A DNA stretch of 64,000 nt, taken from assembly GCF_000247645.1 (NCBI RefSeq), contig NZ_AHWA01000005.1, forward strand, positions 186,001 through 250,000, in the 5' to 3' direction. Source of the stretch: Salinibacterium sp. PAMC 21357 (lineage in GTDB: Bacteria > Actinomycetota > Actinomycetes > Actinomycetales > Microbacteriaceae). Positions 28,074 through 37,563 of the stretch are shown in pieces. The notes under the pieces are model-generated. The model saw nothing but the letters and a program-made list of their open reading frames with translations, searched no databases and had not been told where the DNA came from. Position 1 is the stretch's first letter. Each line of letters opens with the position of its first letter. The position numbers and the translations under genes were made by a program.

Positions 28074-29609
28074 ATGATTGACGAAAAACTGGCGAACCCG
28101 CGCAGCTACGAGGTGCGCACCTACGGGTGCCAGATGAATGTGCACGACTCCGAACGACTCAGCGGGTCCCTCGAAGCCGCCGGCTATATTCGCGCGACAG
28201 ACAAGCAAGCAGACGTAGTAGTCATCAACACCTGCGCGGTTCGAGAGAACGCCGACAACAAGCTCTATGGCAACCTCGGCATGCTCGCCAGCGTCAAAAA
28301 AGAACACGAAGGCATGCAAATCGCCGTCGGAGGATGTCTCGCGCAAAAAGACAAGAACGTCATCCTTGAGAAGGCCCCCTGGGTAGACGTGGTTTTCGGA
28401 ACCCACAACATGGGTTCGCTGCCGGCACTGCTCGAACGAGCTCGGCACAATGAAGAAGCACAACTCGAGATTCTCGAATCGCTCGAGGTCTTCCCGTCGA
28501 CCCTGCCAACAAGACGAGAATCAACCCACAGCGCGTGGGTGTCAATCTCGGTCGGCTGCAACAACACCTGCACCTTCTGCATCGTTCCCGCGCTTCGCGG
28601 CAAAGAGAAAGACCGGCGCCCCGGCGACATCCTCGCTGAAGTGCAGGCCATCGTCGACGACGGAGCCATCGAAGTCACACTGCTCGGTCAGAACGTCAAC
28701 TCCTATGGGGTTGAGTTCGGTGACCGTCAAGCTTTCAGCAAACTCCTTCGTGCAGTGGGGGCCATCGAGGGCCTCGAACGCGTGCGCTTCACTAGCCCGC
28801 ATCCGGCAGCATTCACTGACGACGTCATCGATGCAATGGCCGAGACCCCCAACGTGATGCCGCAACTTCACATGCCGCTGCAATCAGGATCAGACAGCAT
28901 CCTCAAGGCAATGCGTCGAAGCTACCGCTCCACCAAGTTCTTGGGCATTCTTGAGCGAGTTCGCGCACAAATGCCTCACGCGGCAATCACCACCGACATC
29001 ATCGTGGGATTTCCGGGAGAGACCGAAGAAGACTTCCAAGAAACCATGCGCGTCGTTGAAGAGTCACGCTTCGCCTCCGCCTACACCTTCCAGTACTCGA
29101 TTCGGCCCGGAACACCGGCGGCGACCATGGAAGAACAGATTCCCAAAGAAGTTGTTCAAGAACGATATGAACGACTCGCTGCGCTCCAAGACCGGCTCTC
29201 GCGAGAAGAGAACGACAAGCAAATTGGGCGCACCGTGCAAGTAATGGTGACCGCCACAGAAGGTCGTAAGCAAGCAGAAACTGCGCGACTTTCCGGCCGA
29301 GCCGAAGATTCACGACTCGTGCACTTCAATGTTCCCGAGGGAAGCGAAACCCCGCGCCCCGGAGACGTCGTCACGCTCACAATCACTGAAGCGGCAGCGT
29401 TCCACCTCGTGGCCGACACTGCTACCGGTGATGTGCTCGATATCCGTCGCACTCGTGCGGGAGATGCGTGGGATCGTGCTGAAGCTGAATCCTGCGGCGT
29501 ACCAACCAGTGCAGACGCGAGCGCCACCGGCCCGCGCGTTTCGCTTGGACTCCCGACGATCCGCGTTTCTACGACGCCCATCTATGACCCCTCAGACTCT
29601 CTCCGCTAA
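28074..29609 (+). CDS. miaB: tRNA-2-methylthio-N6-dimethylallyladenosine synthase
   Basis: Radical-SAM methylthiotransferase modifying A37 of tRNAs reading U-starting codons, acting after MiaA. The N-terminal cluster cysteines are in YGCQMN, NTCAVRE and GGCLAQ; the radical-SAM triad is GCNNTCTFC; the TRAM domain is near 385-450. The final ~55 residues are a low-complexity tail. TAAGGT (28061-28066) is 7 nt before ATG 28074, so I prefer this leaderless start over GTG 28065. miaA follows 81 nt downstream. Confidence 0.95.
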   Translation: MIDEKLANPRSYEVRTYGCQMNVHDSERLSGSLEAAGYIRATDKQADVVVINTCAVRENADNKLYGNLGMLASVKKEHEGMQIAVGGCLAQKDKNVILEKAPWVDVVFGTHNMGSLPALLERARHNEEAQLEILESLEVFPSTLPTRRESTHSAWVSISVGCNNTCTFCIVPALRGKEKDRRPGDILAEVQAIVDDGAIEVTLLGQNVNSYGVEFGDRQAFSKLLRAVGAIEGLERVRFTSPHPAAFTDDVIDAMAETPNVMPQLHMPLQSGSDSILKAMRRSYRSTKFLGILERVRAQMPHAAITTDIIVGFPGETEEDFQETMRVVEESRFASAYTFQYSIRPGTPAATMEEQIPKEVVQERYERLAALQDRLSREENDKQIGRTVQVMVTATEGRKQAETARLSGRAEDSRLVHFNVPEGSETPRPGDVVTLTITEAAAFHLVADTATGDVLDIRRTRAGDAWDRAEAESCGVPTSADASATGPRVSLGLPTIRVSTTPIYDPSDSLR

Positions 29610-29690
29610 CCGGAAGCCCGCGCTGAATCGTCAGCGGCATCAGCGTCCTCTGCATACCCCGCTTGGTCGCAGTATCTCAAGGGACCCTCG

Positions 29691-30650
29691 GTGACCGTCG
29701 TGGAGCGAACGAGTTTTTCCGACCTTATAGTGGTTGTCGGTGCGACCGGCACAGGTAAGTCCGAACTGTCACTCGGCCTCGCGGAGGCCCTTGCTCAACG
29801 AGGCGCCTCGGCAGAGATCATCAACGCTGACGCTATGCAGCTCTACCGCGGTATGGATATCGGCACCGCGAAGCTGCCGCTCAAGGACCGTCGTGGAGTT
29901 CCGCATCACCTGCTCGATGTGCTCGAGCCCACAGACGAGGCTAGCGTTGCCCAATACCAAGAGGACGCTCGCCGCATCATCAGGCAAGTGCAGGCTGCGG
30001 GGCATGTGCCCATCTTGGTCGGAGGTTCGGGGCTCTATGTCTCCAGCGTCATCCACGACTTTCAGTTCCCTGCACGCGATCCGGCGGTGCGAGCCCAACT
30101 TGAGTCAGAGCTTGACGCTCTGGGCATCGGCATCCTTTTTCAACGTCTCAAAGAGCTGGATCCTGAGGCCGCTCAGTCGATCGGCGCCCGCAATGGGCGC
30201 AGAATTGTTCGTGCCCTTGAGGTGATCGAAATCACGGGGGAGCCATTCGGCGCTGGGCTTCCCGAAGAGAAAAAGTTATGGACGCCAGCTCACATCTTTG
30301 GAGTCGCGGCCCCGCGCGACGAGTTGGTTCCGCGGCTCAACAAGCGCGTTCAGCACATGTGGGACTCCGGGCTAGTCGACGAAGTGCGTGGGCTTCGCCC
30401 GCACGGATTCGGCGTCACTGCGGCGCGGGCGATTGGATACGCCCAAGCGATCGAACAACTCGACGGCAACCTCGCCGAAGCTGACGCCATAGAACAGACC
30501 GCGGCGCTCACCCGGCGCTACGCGCGCCGGCAAGTCGGTTGGTTTAGACGCTATGACCACTGTCATTGGCTTGAGTACGACGACCCGGCGCGCGCAGCGC
30601 GTGCCTTGGCGATCGTGATGGGAGAGAATGGAACACATGGCGACGCTTAA
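29691..30650 (+). CDS. miaA: tRNA dimethylallyltransferase
   Basis: Adds the dimethylallyl group to A37 of tRNA, the substrate for MiaB. P-loop [11 protein letters not shown] is near the N-terminus, [20 protein letters not shown] is the diphosphate/tRNA contact, and [14 protein letters not shown] plus [13 protein letters not shown] are family signatures. 319 aa. GTG start with AAGGGA at 29679-29684. The 3' end overlaps dapF by 14-23 nt depending on the dapF start. Confidence 0.95.
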   Translation: MTVVERTSFSDLIVVVGATGTGKSELSLGLAEALAQRGASAEIINADAMQLYRGMDIGTAKLPLKDRRGVPHHLLDVLEPTDEASVAQYQEDARRIIRQVQAAGHVPILVGGSGLYVSSVIHDFQFPARDPAVRAQLESELDALGIGILFQRLKELDPEAAQSIGARNGRRIVRALEVIEITGEPFGAGLPEEKKLWTPAHIFGVAAPRDELVPRLNKRVQHMWDSGLVDEVRGLRPHGFGVTAARAIGYAQAIEQLDGNLAEADAIEQTAALTRRYARRQVGWFRRYDHCHWLEYDDPARAARALAIVMGENGTHGDA

Positions 30651-31515
30651 CTTCACAAAAGGTCAGGGAACTGGCAACGACTTCGTGCTGTTCTCCGATC
30701 CCGACGGCGAACTTGACCTCACCCCGAAACAGGTAGCTGCGATCTGCGATCGTCGATTCGGGGTCGGCGCAGACGGAATCATTCGTGCAGTTCGTTCACG
30801 CAACCTCGACGCTGGTGCAGCGGCATTGGCCGAAGACGCTGATGCAGAGTGGTACATGGATTACCGCAATGCCGACGGAAGTATTGCCGAGATGTGTGGC
30901 AACGGCATCCGTGTATTTGCGCACTATCTCGCCGAAAACGGTCTCGTAGATTTCGAGCCAGGTGACACGCTGCCCATCGGCACGCGCAGCGGTGTGCGAG
31001 ACGTGCAACGGAACATGGCTGGCTATCAAGCAGATATGGGGCGGTGGTCGCTCGATGGCGGTGAGCCCCTAGTTCGCGCTAAAGAGCTCGACGTCGCCCG
31101 TCCGGGCCTCGGCATTAACGTTGGCAACCCTCACGTTGTTGTTGCATTGGCTGAAGAGGCCGAGCTTGACCAAGTCGACCTCACTTACATTCCCGTCATT
31201 GACCCGCCTCCAGAAAACGGTGCGAACGTCGAATTTGTGGTGCCGGCCGAGCCAATGGTGAAAGATGGCGTCGGTTCGCTGCGCATGCGGGTGCACGAAC
31301 GTGGAAGTGGCGAGACGCAGTCTTGTGGCACCGGTGCTGTCGCCGCAGCGTTGGCGATTCGGCACTATGCCGGGCCGAGCGCTCCCCACCAATGGCGTGT
31401 AACCGTGCCCGGTGGCACTGTGGTCGTGCGCATGTTCCCCACTGAAGACGGCGAACACGTCTCGCTCAGCGGGCCTGCAGAGCTCGTCTACACCGGCAGC
31501 CTCGAGCTCGCGTAA
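30628..31515 (+). CDS. dapF: Diaminopimelate epimerase
   Basis: Interconverts LL- and meso-diaminopimelate for peptidoglycan and lysine. The two catalytic cysteines are in [13 protein letters not shown] and [14 protein letters not shown], with substrate contacts in GTGNDFVLF and NVEFV. About 295 aa. The start is ATG 30628 or ATG 30637; both lie inside the end of miaA, so dapF is translationally coupled to miaA. It converges with the methyltransferase gene, leaving only 7 bp. Confidence 0.95.
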   Translation: MEHMATLNFTKGQGTGNDFVLFSDPDGELDLTPKQVAAICDRRFGVGADGIIRAVRSRNLDAGAAALAEDADAEWYMDYRNADGSIAEMCGNGIRVFAHYLAENGLVDFEPGDTLPIGTRSGVRDVQRNMAGYQADMGRWSLDGGEPLVRAKELDVARPGLGINVGNPHVVVALAEEAELDQVDLTYIPVIDPPPENGANVEFVVPAEPMVKDGVGSLRMRVHERGSGETQSCGTGAVAAALAIRHYAGPSAPHQWRVTVPGGTVVVRMFPTEDGEHVSLSGPAELVYTGSLELA

Positions 31516-31522
31516 CGCTGGT

Positions 31523-32146
31523 CTATGTCGCCGCGAGAGTGCGGCGGTGAGCCCGAAGCAAGCGGAACCCCTTGTGGGTTGCAGCGCGGCTGAAGGCGAA
31601 ATCTTCAGGAAATGTCGATTCCATCCAGCGGTGCAGCGAGTCCGAACCCAAATTGCGTTGAATCACTAGCCACGCGTCGGCATCCATTTCGAGCCGCGGT
31701 AGCCACGTTTCGAGAATGTTGTGAAGTGCTTCTTTGCCGACACGGATGGGCGGATTCGACCAAATAGTCATAAACGTTATGTCTTCGGGAACATCCTGAG
31801 GCAGAACCGCGTTAATGTTGGGTATGGACAATTTCTTGGCGTTTGCGCGTACCAGATCCAGTGCGCGCTCGTTGACGTCCACCGCCCACACCGTTGCATG
31901 AGGTGACTCGAGGGCAAGGGTGAGCGCCATCGGACCCCAACCGCACCCGAGATCAAGCAGGTTTCCTCCCGGAGGAGGCGCTGGCACGTTCGACAAAAGA
32001 ACTTGGGTTCCCACGTCGATGTGCGCGGGGCTGAAGATCCCATTTGACGTGACAAGTTCGCGCTCGATACCAGCAATGGTCGCGTGAATCGTCCGCAATT
32101 TGAGATCACTCTCGGGTGTTGACGAGAAGTAATGCTCGTTAGCCAT
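31523..32146 (-). CDS. RsmC/RlmG-like class I methyltransferase
   Basis: SAM-dependent methyltransferase of 207 residues with the motifs LLDLGCGWGPMALTLA (motif I) and IWSNPPIRVG (N-P-P motif of N-methyltransferases), as in rRNA guanine-N2 methylases RsmC/RlmG. Short compared with RsmC because the N-terminal duplicate domain is missing. Reading leftward, TAAGTT (32153-32158) lies 6 nt before the ATG: a leaderless start, back-to-back with hflX. Confidence 0.88.
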   Translation of the reverse strand: MANEHYFSSTPESDLKLRTIHATIAGIERELVTSNGIFSPAHIDVGTQVLLSNVPAPPPGGNLLDLGCGWGPMALTLALESPHATVWAVDVNERALDLVRANAKKLSIPNINAVLPQDVPEDITFMTIWSNPPIRVGKEALHNILETWLPRLEMDADAWLVIQRNLGSDSLHRWMESTFPEDFAFSRAATHKGFRLLRAHRRTLAAT

Positions 32147-32152
32147 GAACAG

Positions 32153-32180
32153 AACTTACCGAAAACTAGAGAAGTAGGGT
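32153..32180. promoter_or_regulatory. Overlapping divergent leaderless promoters (methyltransferase / hflX)
   Basis: The minus-strand -10 TAAGTT (32153-32158) and the plus-strand -10 TAGGGT (32175-32180) are 16 bp apart, and the two start codons are separated by only 41 bp. Each promoter's -35 region overlaps the -10 of the other, so RNA polymerase can probably occupy only one at a time. Confidence 0.7.
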
Positions 32181-32187
32181 TAACCCA

Positions 32188-33735
32188 ATGACGCGAAACA
32201 CGACAGAAACCAGTATCGAGGCCAACAATGGCGACGACGCCGAGCGTTCCGTCGACCGCGTGCTCGCTAGCGAGAGCTCCGACCATGTCGCGGTTACGCG
32301 CTTTAGCTCGGGCAATTCCGGTGCGCAAGCGCTCCAGTCGGATGCACACTACGAGTCAGACCGAGATGGTGACCAATTTGAGCGAGACGATCGGCGCGCT
32401 CTCAAAAGAGTTCAGGGGCTATCGACCGAGCTCGATGACGTCACCGAGGTCGAGTATCGACAGCTTCGAATTGAAAACGTCGTCCTAATCGGAATTTATG
32501 GCCAAGGCACGCTACGCGAGGCGGAGAACTCTCTGCGCGAGCTTTCCGCACTGGCTGAGACCGCGGGAGCAGTCGTACTTGACGGGCTCTTACAGAGCCG
32601 CTCACACCCCGATCCGAGTACATACTTCGGCAAGGGCAAGGCGATCGAATTGCGCGATGTCGTTGCGGCCACGGGCGCTGACACTGTGATTGCTGATACT
32701 GAGCTTGCGCCAAGCCAACGTCGCGCGCTCGAAGACGTTGTCGGGGTAAAGGTGATCGACCGCACCGCGGTGATTCTCGACATCTTTAGCCAGCACGCAA
32801 CAAGCCGTGAGGGTAAAGCTCAAGTTGAGCTCGCCCAGATGGAATACTTGCTCCCACGATTGCGCGGTTGGGGCGAGTCGATGTCGCGGCAAGCTGGTGG
32901 CCAGGTTGGTGGTGCTGGAGCCGGTATGGGTAGCCGTGGCCCCGGTGAGACCAAGATTGAGCTTGATCGTCGTCGCATCCACACTCGGATGGCGCGGCTG
33001 CGCAAGCAGATCAAGGGTTTTGCCCCAGCGCGCGAGGCGAAGCGCGCGAACCGTGATCGCTTTGAAGTACCTAGCGTTGCCATCGCTGGTTATACAAACG
33101 CCGGTAAGTCGAGTCTGCTCAACCGCCTGACGCGTGCGGGGGTGCTGGTTGAAAACGCCCTGTTTGCGACTCTCGATGCCACTGTGCGGCGTTCGGCGAC
33201 GGCCGACGGCCGGCTGTTCACCCTCAGCGATACTGTCGGGTTTGTGCGCAACCTGCCGCATCAGTTAGTTGAGGCATTCCGCTCGACGCTCGAGGAGATC
33301 GGCCAGTCCGATGTCATCGTGCACGTTGTGGATGCTTCGCATCCGGATCCTGGAGCTCAACTGGCAACCGTGCGCGATGTGATCGGCGAACTTGGTGCCC
33401 GTGATATCCCGGAGATCGTTGTGTTCAACAAGAGTGATCTTGCGGATGATGACCAGCGTGTCTTGATTCGTGGCCTTGAGCCGACCGGCATCTTCGTTTC
33501 AGCGCGCTCGGGTGAGGGGATTGACGAGCTTAATGCGCGAATTGCCGAACTCTTGCCGGCGCCAGAAGTCGAGGTCACTCTGCTTGTGCCCTACGACCGT
33601 GGCGAGATCATTTCGCGTCTGCACGTTCAGGGGCGAGTGCTTTCGACTGACTATCGCGAAGACGGCACTCTTGTCACTGCACTGGTGCATCCAGCTCGCT
33701 TGCCCGAAGTTGAAGAATTCGTCACGAAAGCTTAA
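32188..33735 (+). CDS. hflX: Ribosome-associated GTPase HflX
   Basis: GTPase that splits stalled or stressed 70S ribosomes, 515 aa. The N-terminal HflX domain includes LLQSRSHPDPSTYFGKGKA and the Gly-rich linker GGQVGGAGAGMGSRGPGETK. The G domain has GYTNAGKSSLLNRL (G1), DTVGFVRNLPHQLVEAF (G3) and FNKSD (G4). The first ~95 residues are an acidic extension. TAGGGT 7 nt before the ATG predicts a leaderless mRNA. It converges with lexA across a strong hairpin. Confidence 0.94.
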   Translation: MTRNTTETSIEANNGDDAERSVDRVLASESSDHVAVTRFSSGNSGAQALQSDAHYESDRDGDQFERDDRRALKRVQGLSTELDDVTEVEYRQLRIENVVLIGIYGQGTLREAENSLRELSALAETAGAVVLDGLLQSRSHPDPSTYFGKGKAIELRDVVAATGADTVIADTELAPSQRRALEDVVGVKVIDRTAVILDIFSQHATSREGKAQVELAQMEYLLPRLRGWGESMSRQAGGQVGGAGAGMGSRGPGETKIELDRRRIHTRMARLRKQIKGFAPAREAKRANRDRFEVPSVAIAGYTNAGKSSLLNRLTRAGVLVENALFATLDATVRRSATADGRLFTLSDTVGFVRNLPHQLVEAFRSTLEEIGQSDVIVHVVDASHPDPGAQLATVRDVIGELGARDIPEIVVFNKSDLADDDQRVLIRGLEPTGIFVSARSGEGIDELNARIAELLPAPEVEVTLLVPYDRGEIISRLHVQGRVLSTDYREDGTLVTALVHPARLPEVEEFVTKA

Positions 33736-33741
33736 CTTTCG

Positions 33742-33791
33742 GCGAGATAGCTTCCTGCTTCGCGTTAAACGTGGGCAGGAGGCTATCTCGC
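33742..33791. terminator. Long hairpin between converging hflX and lexA
   Basis: GCGAGATAGCTTCCTGC (33742-33758) and GCAGGAGGCTATCTCGC (33775-33791) form a 17-bp stem with one G-U pair and a 16-nt loop, 7 bp after the hflX stop. No U-run is present on either side. It is the likely bidirectional transcription end for both genes. Confidence 0.75.
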
Positions 33792-33824
33792 GAGCCTCCG
33801 GACCGACGAATCGTTCGCCGCCGT

Positions 33825-33860
33825 GCGGGTAGTGCTTTAGAGGCGGGTAGTGCTTTAGAG
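33825..33860. repeat. Perfect 18-bp tandem duplication spanning the lexA stop codon
   Basis: GCGGGTAGTGCTTTAGAG occurs twice back to back (33825-33842, 33843-33860). The second copy contains the lexA stop codon and the last codon bases; the first is an extra copy lying after the stop. The protein end is unchanged. Confidence 0.9.
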
Positions 33861-34544
33861 AGCGCGCAGCACGGTGACGACTTTGCCTAGCACTGTGGCG
33901 TAGTCGCCAAGGATTGGCTCGAAGTTGGAGTTGCGGGGGAGTAGCCACGTGTGGCCGTCTCGCTGACGGAACACTTTGACTGTCGCTTCTTCGTCGAGCA
34001 TCGCGGCAACAATGTCGCCATTCTCGGCGGTTGGTTGCTGTCGCACGACCACCCAGTCGCCGTCGCAGATCGCGGCGTCAATCATGGAATCGCCAACAAC
34101 TTTGAGCATGAAGAGTTCTCCTTTGCCGACAAGCTGGCGGGGAAGAGGGAACACTTCTTCAATGTGCTGCTCAGCGGTAATGGGAATACCGGCGGCAATG
34201 CGGCCGACTAGAGGAACCATCGCGGCATCTCCCATTGACGGGCTCATTGTGCTCGACTCATCGGTGGCGCTCGGTACATCGATGAGCACCTCGATCGCGC
34301 GAGGTCGGTTGGGGTCACGACGAACGTAGCCGCTCAACTCAAGCTGGTTCAGCTGATGCGTGACGCTCGACAACGAAGACAACCCGACGGCATCCCCAAT
34401 TTCGCGCATGCTCGGCGGATATCCCTGAGTGGCAACAGCCCGTTGGATCATTTCGAGGATTGCTAGCTGCTTAGCGCTCAGGCTGGTGCGCCGCCGCGTT
34501 CCACGCTCTGTGGCATCACCGTTCGGAGCTATTGAGTCAGTCAC
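33855..34544 (-). CDS. lexA: SOS repressor LexA
   Basis: Represses DNA-damage genes until RecA filaments trigger self-cleavage. 229 aa. The winged HTH is at about 20-85 ([24 protein letters not shown]). The cleavage site is Ala-Gly in [10 protein letters not shown], the catalytic Ser is in [11 protein letters not shown] and the Lys in [12 protein letters not shown] start with GAGGG just upstream. Its promoter carries a LexA box, so it is autoregulated. It is divergent from the LysM cell-division gene, as lexA is in Bacillus (yneA) and mycobacteria (Rv2719c). Confidence 0.96.
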   Translation of the reverse strand: MTDSIAPNGDATERGTRRRTSLSAKQLAILEMIQRAVATQGYPPSMREIGDAVGLSSLSSVTHQLNQLELSGYVRRDPNRPRAIEVLIDVPSATDESSTMSPSMGDAAMVPLVGRIAAGIPITAEQHIEEVFPLPRQLVGKGELFMLKVVGDSMIDAAICDGDWVVVRQQPTAENGDIVAAMLDEEATVKVFRQRDGHTWLLPRNSNFEPILGDYATVLGKVVTVLRAL

Positions 34545-34573
34545 GATCCCTCGATTTCTGCCACGAACGATTC

Positions 34574-34669
34574 CAATGTCGGTGGCTCATTCGAAACTGT
34601 ATCCGCACAAGAAGCCAAAAACAAACATTTGTTCGAGTGTCGTCGAGCAATGTCGGTGGCTTGTTCGAA
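34574..34669. repeat. 22-bp direct repeat in the lexA control region
   Basis: Copies at 34574-34595 and 34648-34669 share CAATGTCGGTGGCT and end in TTCGAA; they differ at 2 of 22 positions. They sit 74 bp apart, one between the lexA -10 and the start codon and the other between the two SOS boxes. TTCGAA is a self-complementary half of the LexA motif, so the repeats could be weak extra LexA sites or the trace of a promoter duplication. Confidence 0.8.
34596..34636 (-). promoter_or_regulatory. lexA promoter with LexA box
   Basis: Reading leftward: -35 TTGTTT (34619-34624), 17-nt spacer, -10 TACAGT (34596-34601). A SOS box reading TCGAACAAATGTTTGT on the minus strand occupies 34621-34636 and overlaps the -35, so LexA binding would block its own promoter. 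One half-site is perfect; the other has two changes. Confidence 0.8.
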
Positions 34670-34676
34670 GATTTAC

Positions 34677-34708
34677 TTGAAATTAGAACAATTCGAATGT
34701 ATGTTCGG
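34677..34708 (+). promoter_or_regulatory. Promoter of the LysM gene with LexA box
   Basis: TTGAAA (34677-34682), exactly 17 nt, then TATGTT (34700-34705). The SOS box TCGAATGTATGTTCGG (34693-34708) covers the -10 element. The transcript would have a leader of about 60 nt before the SD GAGGAGAG. Confidence 0.85.
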
Positions 34709-34771
34709 AACACAGCTTCGCACCCGGCTCTCCCGGCCGAGAGTCGGGTGCGAGAACCCTTAGAGGAGAGA

Positions 34772-35137
34772 ATGATGACAACTGCAGCGATTGCACCCAA
34801 CGCGGTAGCCCGTGCTCGGCAGTCTGCACCGCGTCTTCGCCTCACTACGCGCGGTCGTGTCGTTCTCATGACGCTCGCCGCGCTGCCATTGGTTATTGCC
34901 GCTCTGTTGTTTTCGCTGAACAGCGGCGACGCGGCGGCAACGTCCGAGTCCAATGAGAGTGCGTTCGTTTACGTTGACGTCAATGCGGGCCAGTCGCTCT
35001 GGAACATCGCTGAGACGCACGCCCCTGGCCATGATCCGCGTGAAGTTGTCGCTCAGCTTATTGAGTTGAACCAATTGCCCTCGGCTGACGTGTTCGCCGG
35101 CCAAGAGCTTGCGATTCCCGCCAGTTTCTCCCGCTAA
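34772..35137 (+). CDS. SOS-controlled LysM membrane protein (YneA/Rv2719c-like division suppressor)
   Basis: 121 residues: a basic N-terminus, one TM (about 31-52, VVLMTLAALPLVIAALLFSL), then an extracytoplasmic LysM domain (VDVNAGQSLWNIAETHAPGHD through FAGQELAIP). This architecture, the position divergent from lexA and the LexA box over its -10 match YneA of Bacillus and Rv2719c/ChiZ of Mycobacterium, which delay septation during DNA damage. GAGGAGAG precedes the ATG pair at 34772/34775; the longer open frame upstream runs through the promoter and is not coding. Function is inferred from context. Confidence 0.88.
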   Translation: MMTTAAIAPNAVARARQSAPRLRLTTRGRVVLMTLAALPLVIAALLFSLNSGDAAATSESNESAFVYVDVNAGQSLWNIAETHAPGHDPREVVAQLIELNQLPSADVFAGQELAIPASFSR

Positions 35138-35161
35138 CTTCACGTGATCTAGCATTGCGGA

Positions 35162-36247
35162 GTGACTTCGCTTTCAGATCTCCCCATCCGTGATGACCTT
35201 CGAGGGCTCAAGCCCTATGGTGCCCCGACAGACCCGGTAAGCATTCAACTTAACGTCAATGAAAACACGCATCCCATTCCGGAGGCTGTTGCTACCGACA
35301 TCGTGATGGCATTGGCGAAAGCGGTGATGACCGCCAATCGCTACCCGGATCGCGAATTCACCGAGCTGCGTGAGGCCCTCGCGGCGTATCTCGGCCATGG
35401 GCTTACCGCCGAGAATATGTGGGCTGCCAATGGCTCCAACGAAGTTCTTCAGCAGACGTTGCAAGCATTCGGAGGGCCGGGGCGTCGCGTCTTAGGTTTC
35501 CCACCGACTTACTCGATGCACTCGATCATCGCTTCAGGAACCGGCACAGAATGGGTGACTGCCGCTCGCGATGCTGGGTACGATCTCACCGCCGAGACCG
35601 TTGTCTCGGCAATCGCTGAACACAACCCTGACGTGGTGTTCCTCTGTTCGCCGAATAACCCCACGGGAACGCCGGTCAGCAACGAGACAGTTGCTGCGGC
35701 CTATGACGCTACGGAGGGGATCGTTCTCGTCGACGAAGCGTATGCAGAATTCTCGGACCGCGAATCAGCTCTCACCTTGCTCGCTGGTCGACCTCGACTC
35801 ATCGTTTCGCGAACAATGAGCAAGGCATTCGCTTTTGCGGGCGCCCGCGTGGGGTATTTAGCCGCCGACCCTGCCATCGCTGATGCGCTACGGCTTGTTC
35901 GGCTGCCGTACCACCTCTCAGCGCTTACCCAAGCGGCGGCAATTGCCGCGCTTGCGCACGCTCCCGAGATGCTCGCCATGGTCGACGAGATCAAGACCCA
36001 GCGTGATCGCATGAGTGCAGGTCTAGCAGCGTTGGGGTTCACTCCGGTGGCCAGCGAGTCAAACTTTGTGCTGTTCGGCAACGTTGCAGACCCTCAAACG
36101 CTCTTTCACAAGCTGCTGATTCAAGACATCTTGATTCGCGATGTTGGTATTCCTCACCACTTGCGGGTGACTGCGGGCACAGAGTCCGAGACCACGGCGT
36201 TCTTGGATGCGATGGCCGACCTCCAAGCGCTCGGTAGAGTTGAGTAA
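35162..36247 (+). CDS. hisC: Histidinol-phosphate aminotransferase
   Basis: PLP enzyme of histidine synthesis converting imidazole-acetol phosphate to histidinol phosphate, fold-type I, 361 aa. [26 protein letters not shown] and the PLP-lysine region [20 protein letters not shown] are clear. GTG start with TAGCAT (35150-35155) 6 nt upstream, so leaderless. It heads hisC-hisB-hisH with TAATG/TAGTG stop-start overlaps. hisD, which often precedes hisC in actinobacteria, is not here. Confidence 0.95.
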   Translation: MTSLSDLPIRDDLRGLKPYGAPTDPVSIQLNVNENTHPIPEAVATDIVMALAKAVMTANRYPDREFTELREALAAYLGHGLTAENMWAANGSNEVLQQTLQAFGGPGRRVLGFPPTYSMHSIIASGTGTEWVTAARDAGYDLTAETVVSAIAEHNPDVVFLCSPNNPTGTPVSNETVAAAYDATEGIVLVDEAYAEFSDRESALTLLAGRPRLIVSRTMSKAFAFAGARVGYLAADPAIADALRLVRLPYHLSALTQAAAIAALAHAPEMLAMVDEIKTQRDRMSAGLAALGFTPVASESNFVLFGNVADPQTLFHKLLIQDILIRDVGIPHHLRVTAGTESETTAFLDAMADLQALGRVE

Positions 36248-36852
36248 TGACTTCACAGCGCACCGCGACGATCACGCGCGAGACCAGCGAGTCGAGCATC
36301 GAACTCTCGATCAACCTCGACGGCACCGGCACCTCATCCATTGAGACGAGCGTTCCGTTCTATGACCACATGCTGACGGCTTTTTCGAAGCACTCGTTGA
36401 TCGATCTCACTGTGAAGGCTAGCGGTGACACGCACATCGACGTCCACCACACGGTAGAGGACATTGGCATTGCGTTGGGTCTCGCTATCAAGGAAGCGCT
36501 TGGCGACAAAGCCGGCATCTCGCGCTACGGCGATGCATTGGTACCGCTCGACGAAGCACTCGTCCGCGCTGTCGTTGATGTTTCTGGCCGCCCGTACCTT
36601 GTTCACTCTGGGGAGCCGGCCGGTTTCGAGATGCACCTCATCGGCGGACACTTTACTGGCTCTATGGTCCGTCACGTCTTTGAGGCCATCAGCTTCAACG
36701 CGGGCATTACCGTTCACGTCACTGTTTTGGGCGGAAGGGATCCGCATCACATCGCCGAAGCGGAGTTCAAAGCGTTCGCCCGGGCGATGCGCGGCGCGGT
36801 TGAGCCCGATGCTCGTGTCACCGGAATTCCTTCGACTAAAGGCGCGCTCTAG
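36247..36852 (+). CDS. hisB: Imidazoleglycerol-phosphate dehydratase
   Basis: Monofunctional IGP dehydratase, 201 aa. The duplicated metal-binding pattern is visible as [41 protein letters not shown] and [16 protein letters not shown]. No phosphatase domain is fused, as is usual outside Enterobacteria. ATG overlaps the hisC stop by one base. Confidence 0.96.
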   Translation: MTSQRTATITRETSESSIELSINLDGTGTSSIETSVPFYDHMLTAFSKHSLIDLTVKASGDTHIDVHHTVEDIGIALGLAIKEALGDKAGISRYGDALVPLDEALVRAVVDVSGRPYLVHSGEPAGFEMHLIGGHFTGSMVRHVFEAISFNAGITVHVTVLGGRDPHHIAEAEFKAFARAMRGAVEPDARVTGIPSTKGAL

Positions 36853-37484
36853 TGGTTGCGCCTTCGGTCGTCATTCTTGATTACGGTTCTGGCAACATTC
36901 ACTCGGCGGCCAAAGCGCTTGAGGCGGCTGGCGCGAATGTTCGGTTGAGCGCTGATCGTTCGGTAGCAGAGGCTGCTGACGGCCTTCTCGTGCCTGGTGT
37001 GGGTGCCTTCGCTGCTGTCATCTCCGCGCTCGAGTCCGTGCGCGGTGGCGCGATCATCGAGAAAAGGCTCACAGGCAGCCGTCCTGTGTTGGGTATCTGT
37101 GTAGGGATGCAAGTGTTGTTTTCGTCGGGAGACGAGCACGGTATTGAGACGGCTGGGCTCGATGAGTGGCCGGGTGTTGTAGAAAAGTTACCCGCGCCGG
37201 TTCTTCCGCACATGGGGTGGAACACTGTCGAAACTCCAGAAGACACCACGCTTTTCGATTCGATCCGCAGTGAGCGTTTCTATTTTGTTCATTCTTACGC
37301 CGCCCAACAGTGGACTCTTGACGTTCAGCCCCCGTTTCCGCAGCCGAAACTCTCGTGGTCCGAACACGGTGGGCGCTTTCTCGCCGCTGTTGAGAATGGG
37401 CCGCTAACGGCCACCCAGTTTCATCCAGAAAAGTCTGGCGAGGCAGGAATTCAGCTTCTCCGTAACTGGTTGACGTCGCTGTGA
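36852..37484 (+). CDS. hisH: Imidazole glycerol phosphate synthase, glutaminase subunit
   Basis: Class I glutamine amidotransferase supplying ammonia to HisF; 210 aa. The nucleophile Cys is in [19 protein letters not shown]; His and Glu are in [12 protein letters not shown]; the oxyanion segment is VPGVGAF. GTG overlaps the hisB stop by one base. The HisF partner is not in this window. Confidence 0.95.
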   Translation: MVAPSVVILDYGSGNIHSAAKALEAAGANVRLSADRSVAEAADGLLVPGVGAFAAVISALESVRGGAIIEKRLTGSRPVLGICVGMQVLFSSGDEHGIETAGLDEWPGVVEKLPAPVLPHMGWNTVETPEDTTLFDSIRSERFYFVHSYAAQQWTLDVQPPFPQPKLSWSEHGGRFLAAVENGPLTATQFHPEKSGEAGIQLLRNWLTSL

Positions 37485-37507
37485 TTTTGCGACTCTGCGA
37501 GGTCGGC

Positions 37508-37513
37508 TAGTAT
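37508..37513 (+). promoter_or_regulatory. Putative -10 (TAGTAT) of priA
   Basis: TAGTAT in the 79-bp gap after hisH, followed by a leader of about 45 nt ending in GAGAG before the ATG. It suggests that priA and the following SseB gene have a separate promoter. Confidence 0.4.
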
Positions 37514-37563
37514 CGGATGCTTGTGCGCGGCGTTCCGCGATCAGGTCTTCAGAGAGTAAATCT

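Noticed and set aside
32602-33261. 219-codon frame antisense to hflX
   Set aside because: Covers the HflX G-domain region on the opposite strand; composition is a codon-bias shadow.
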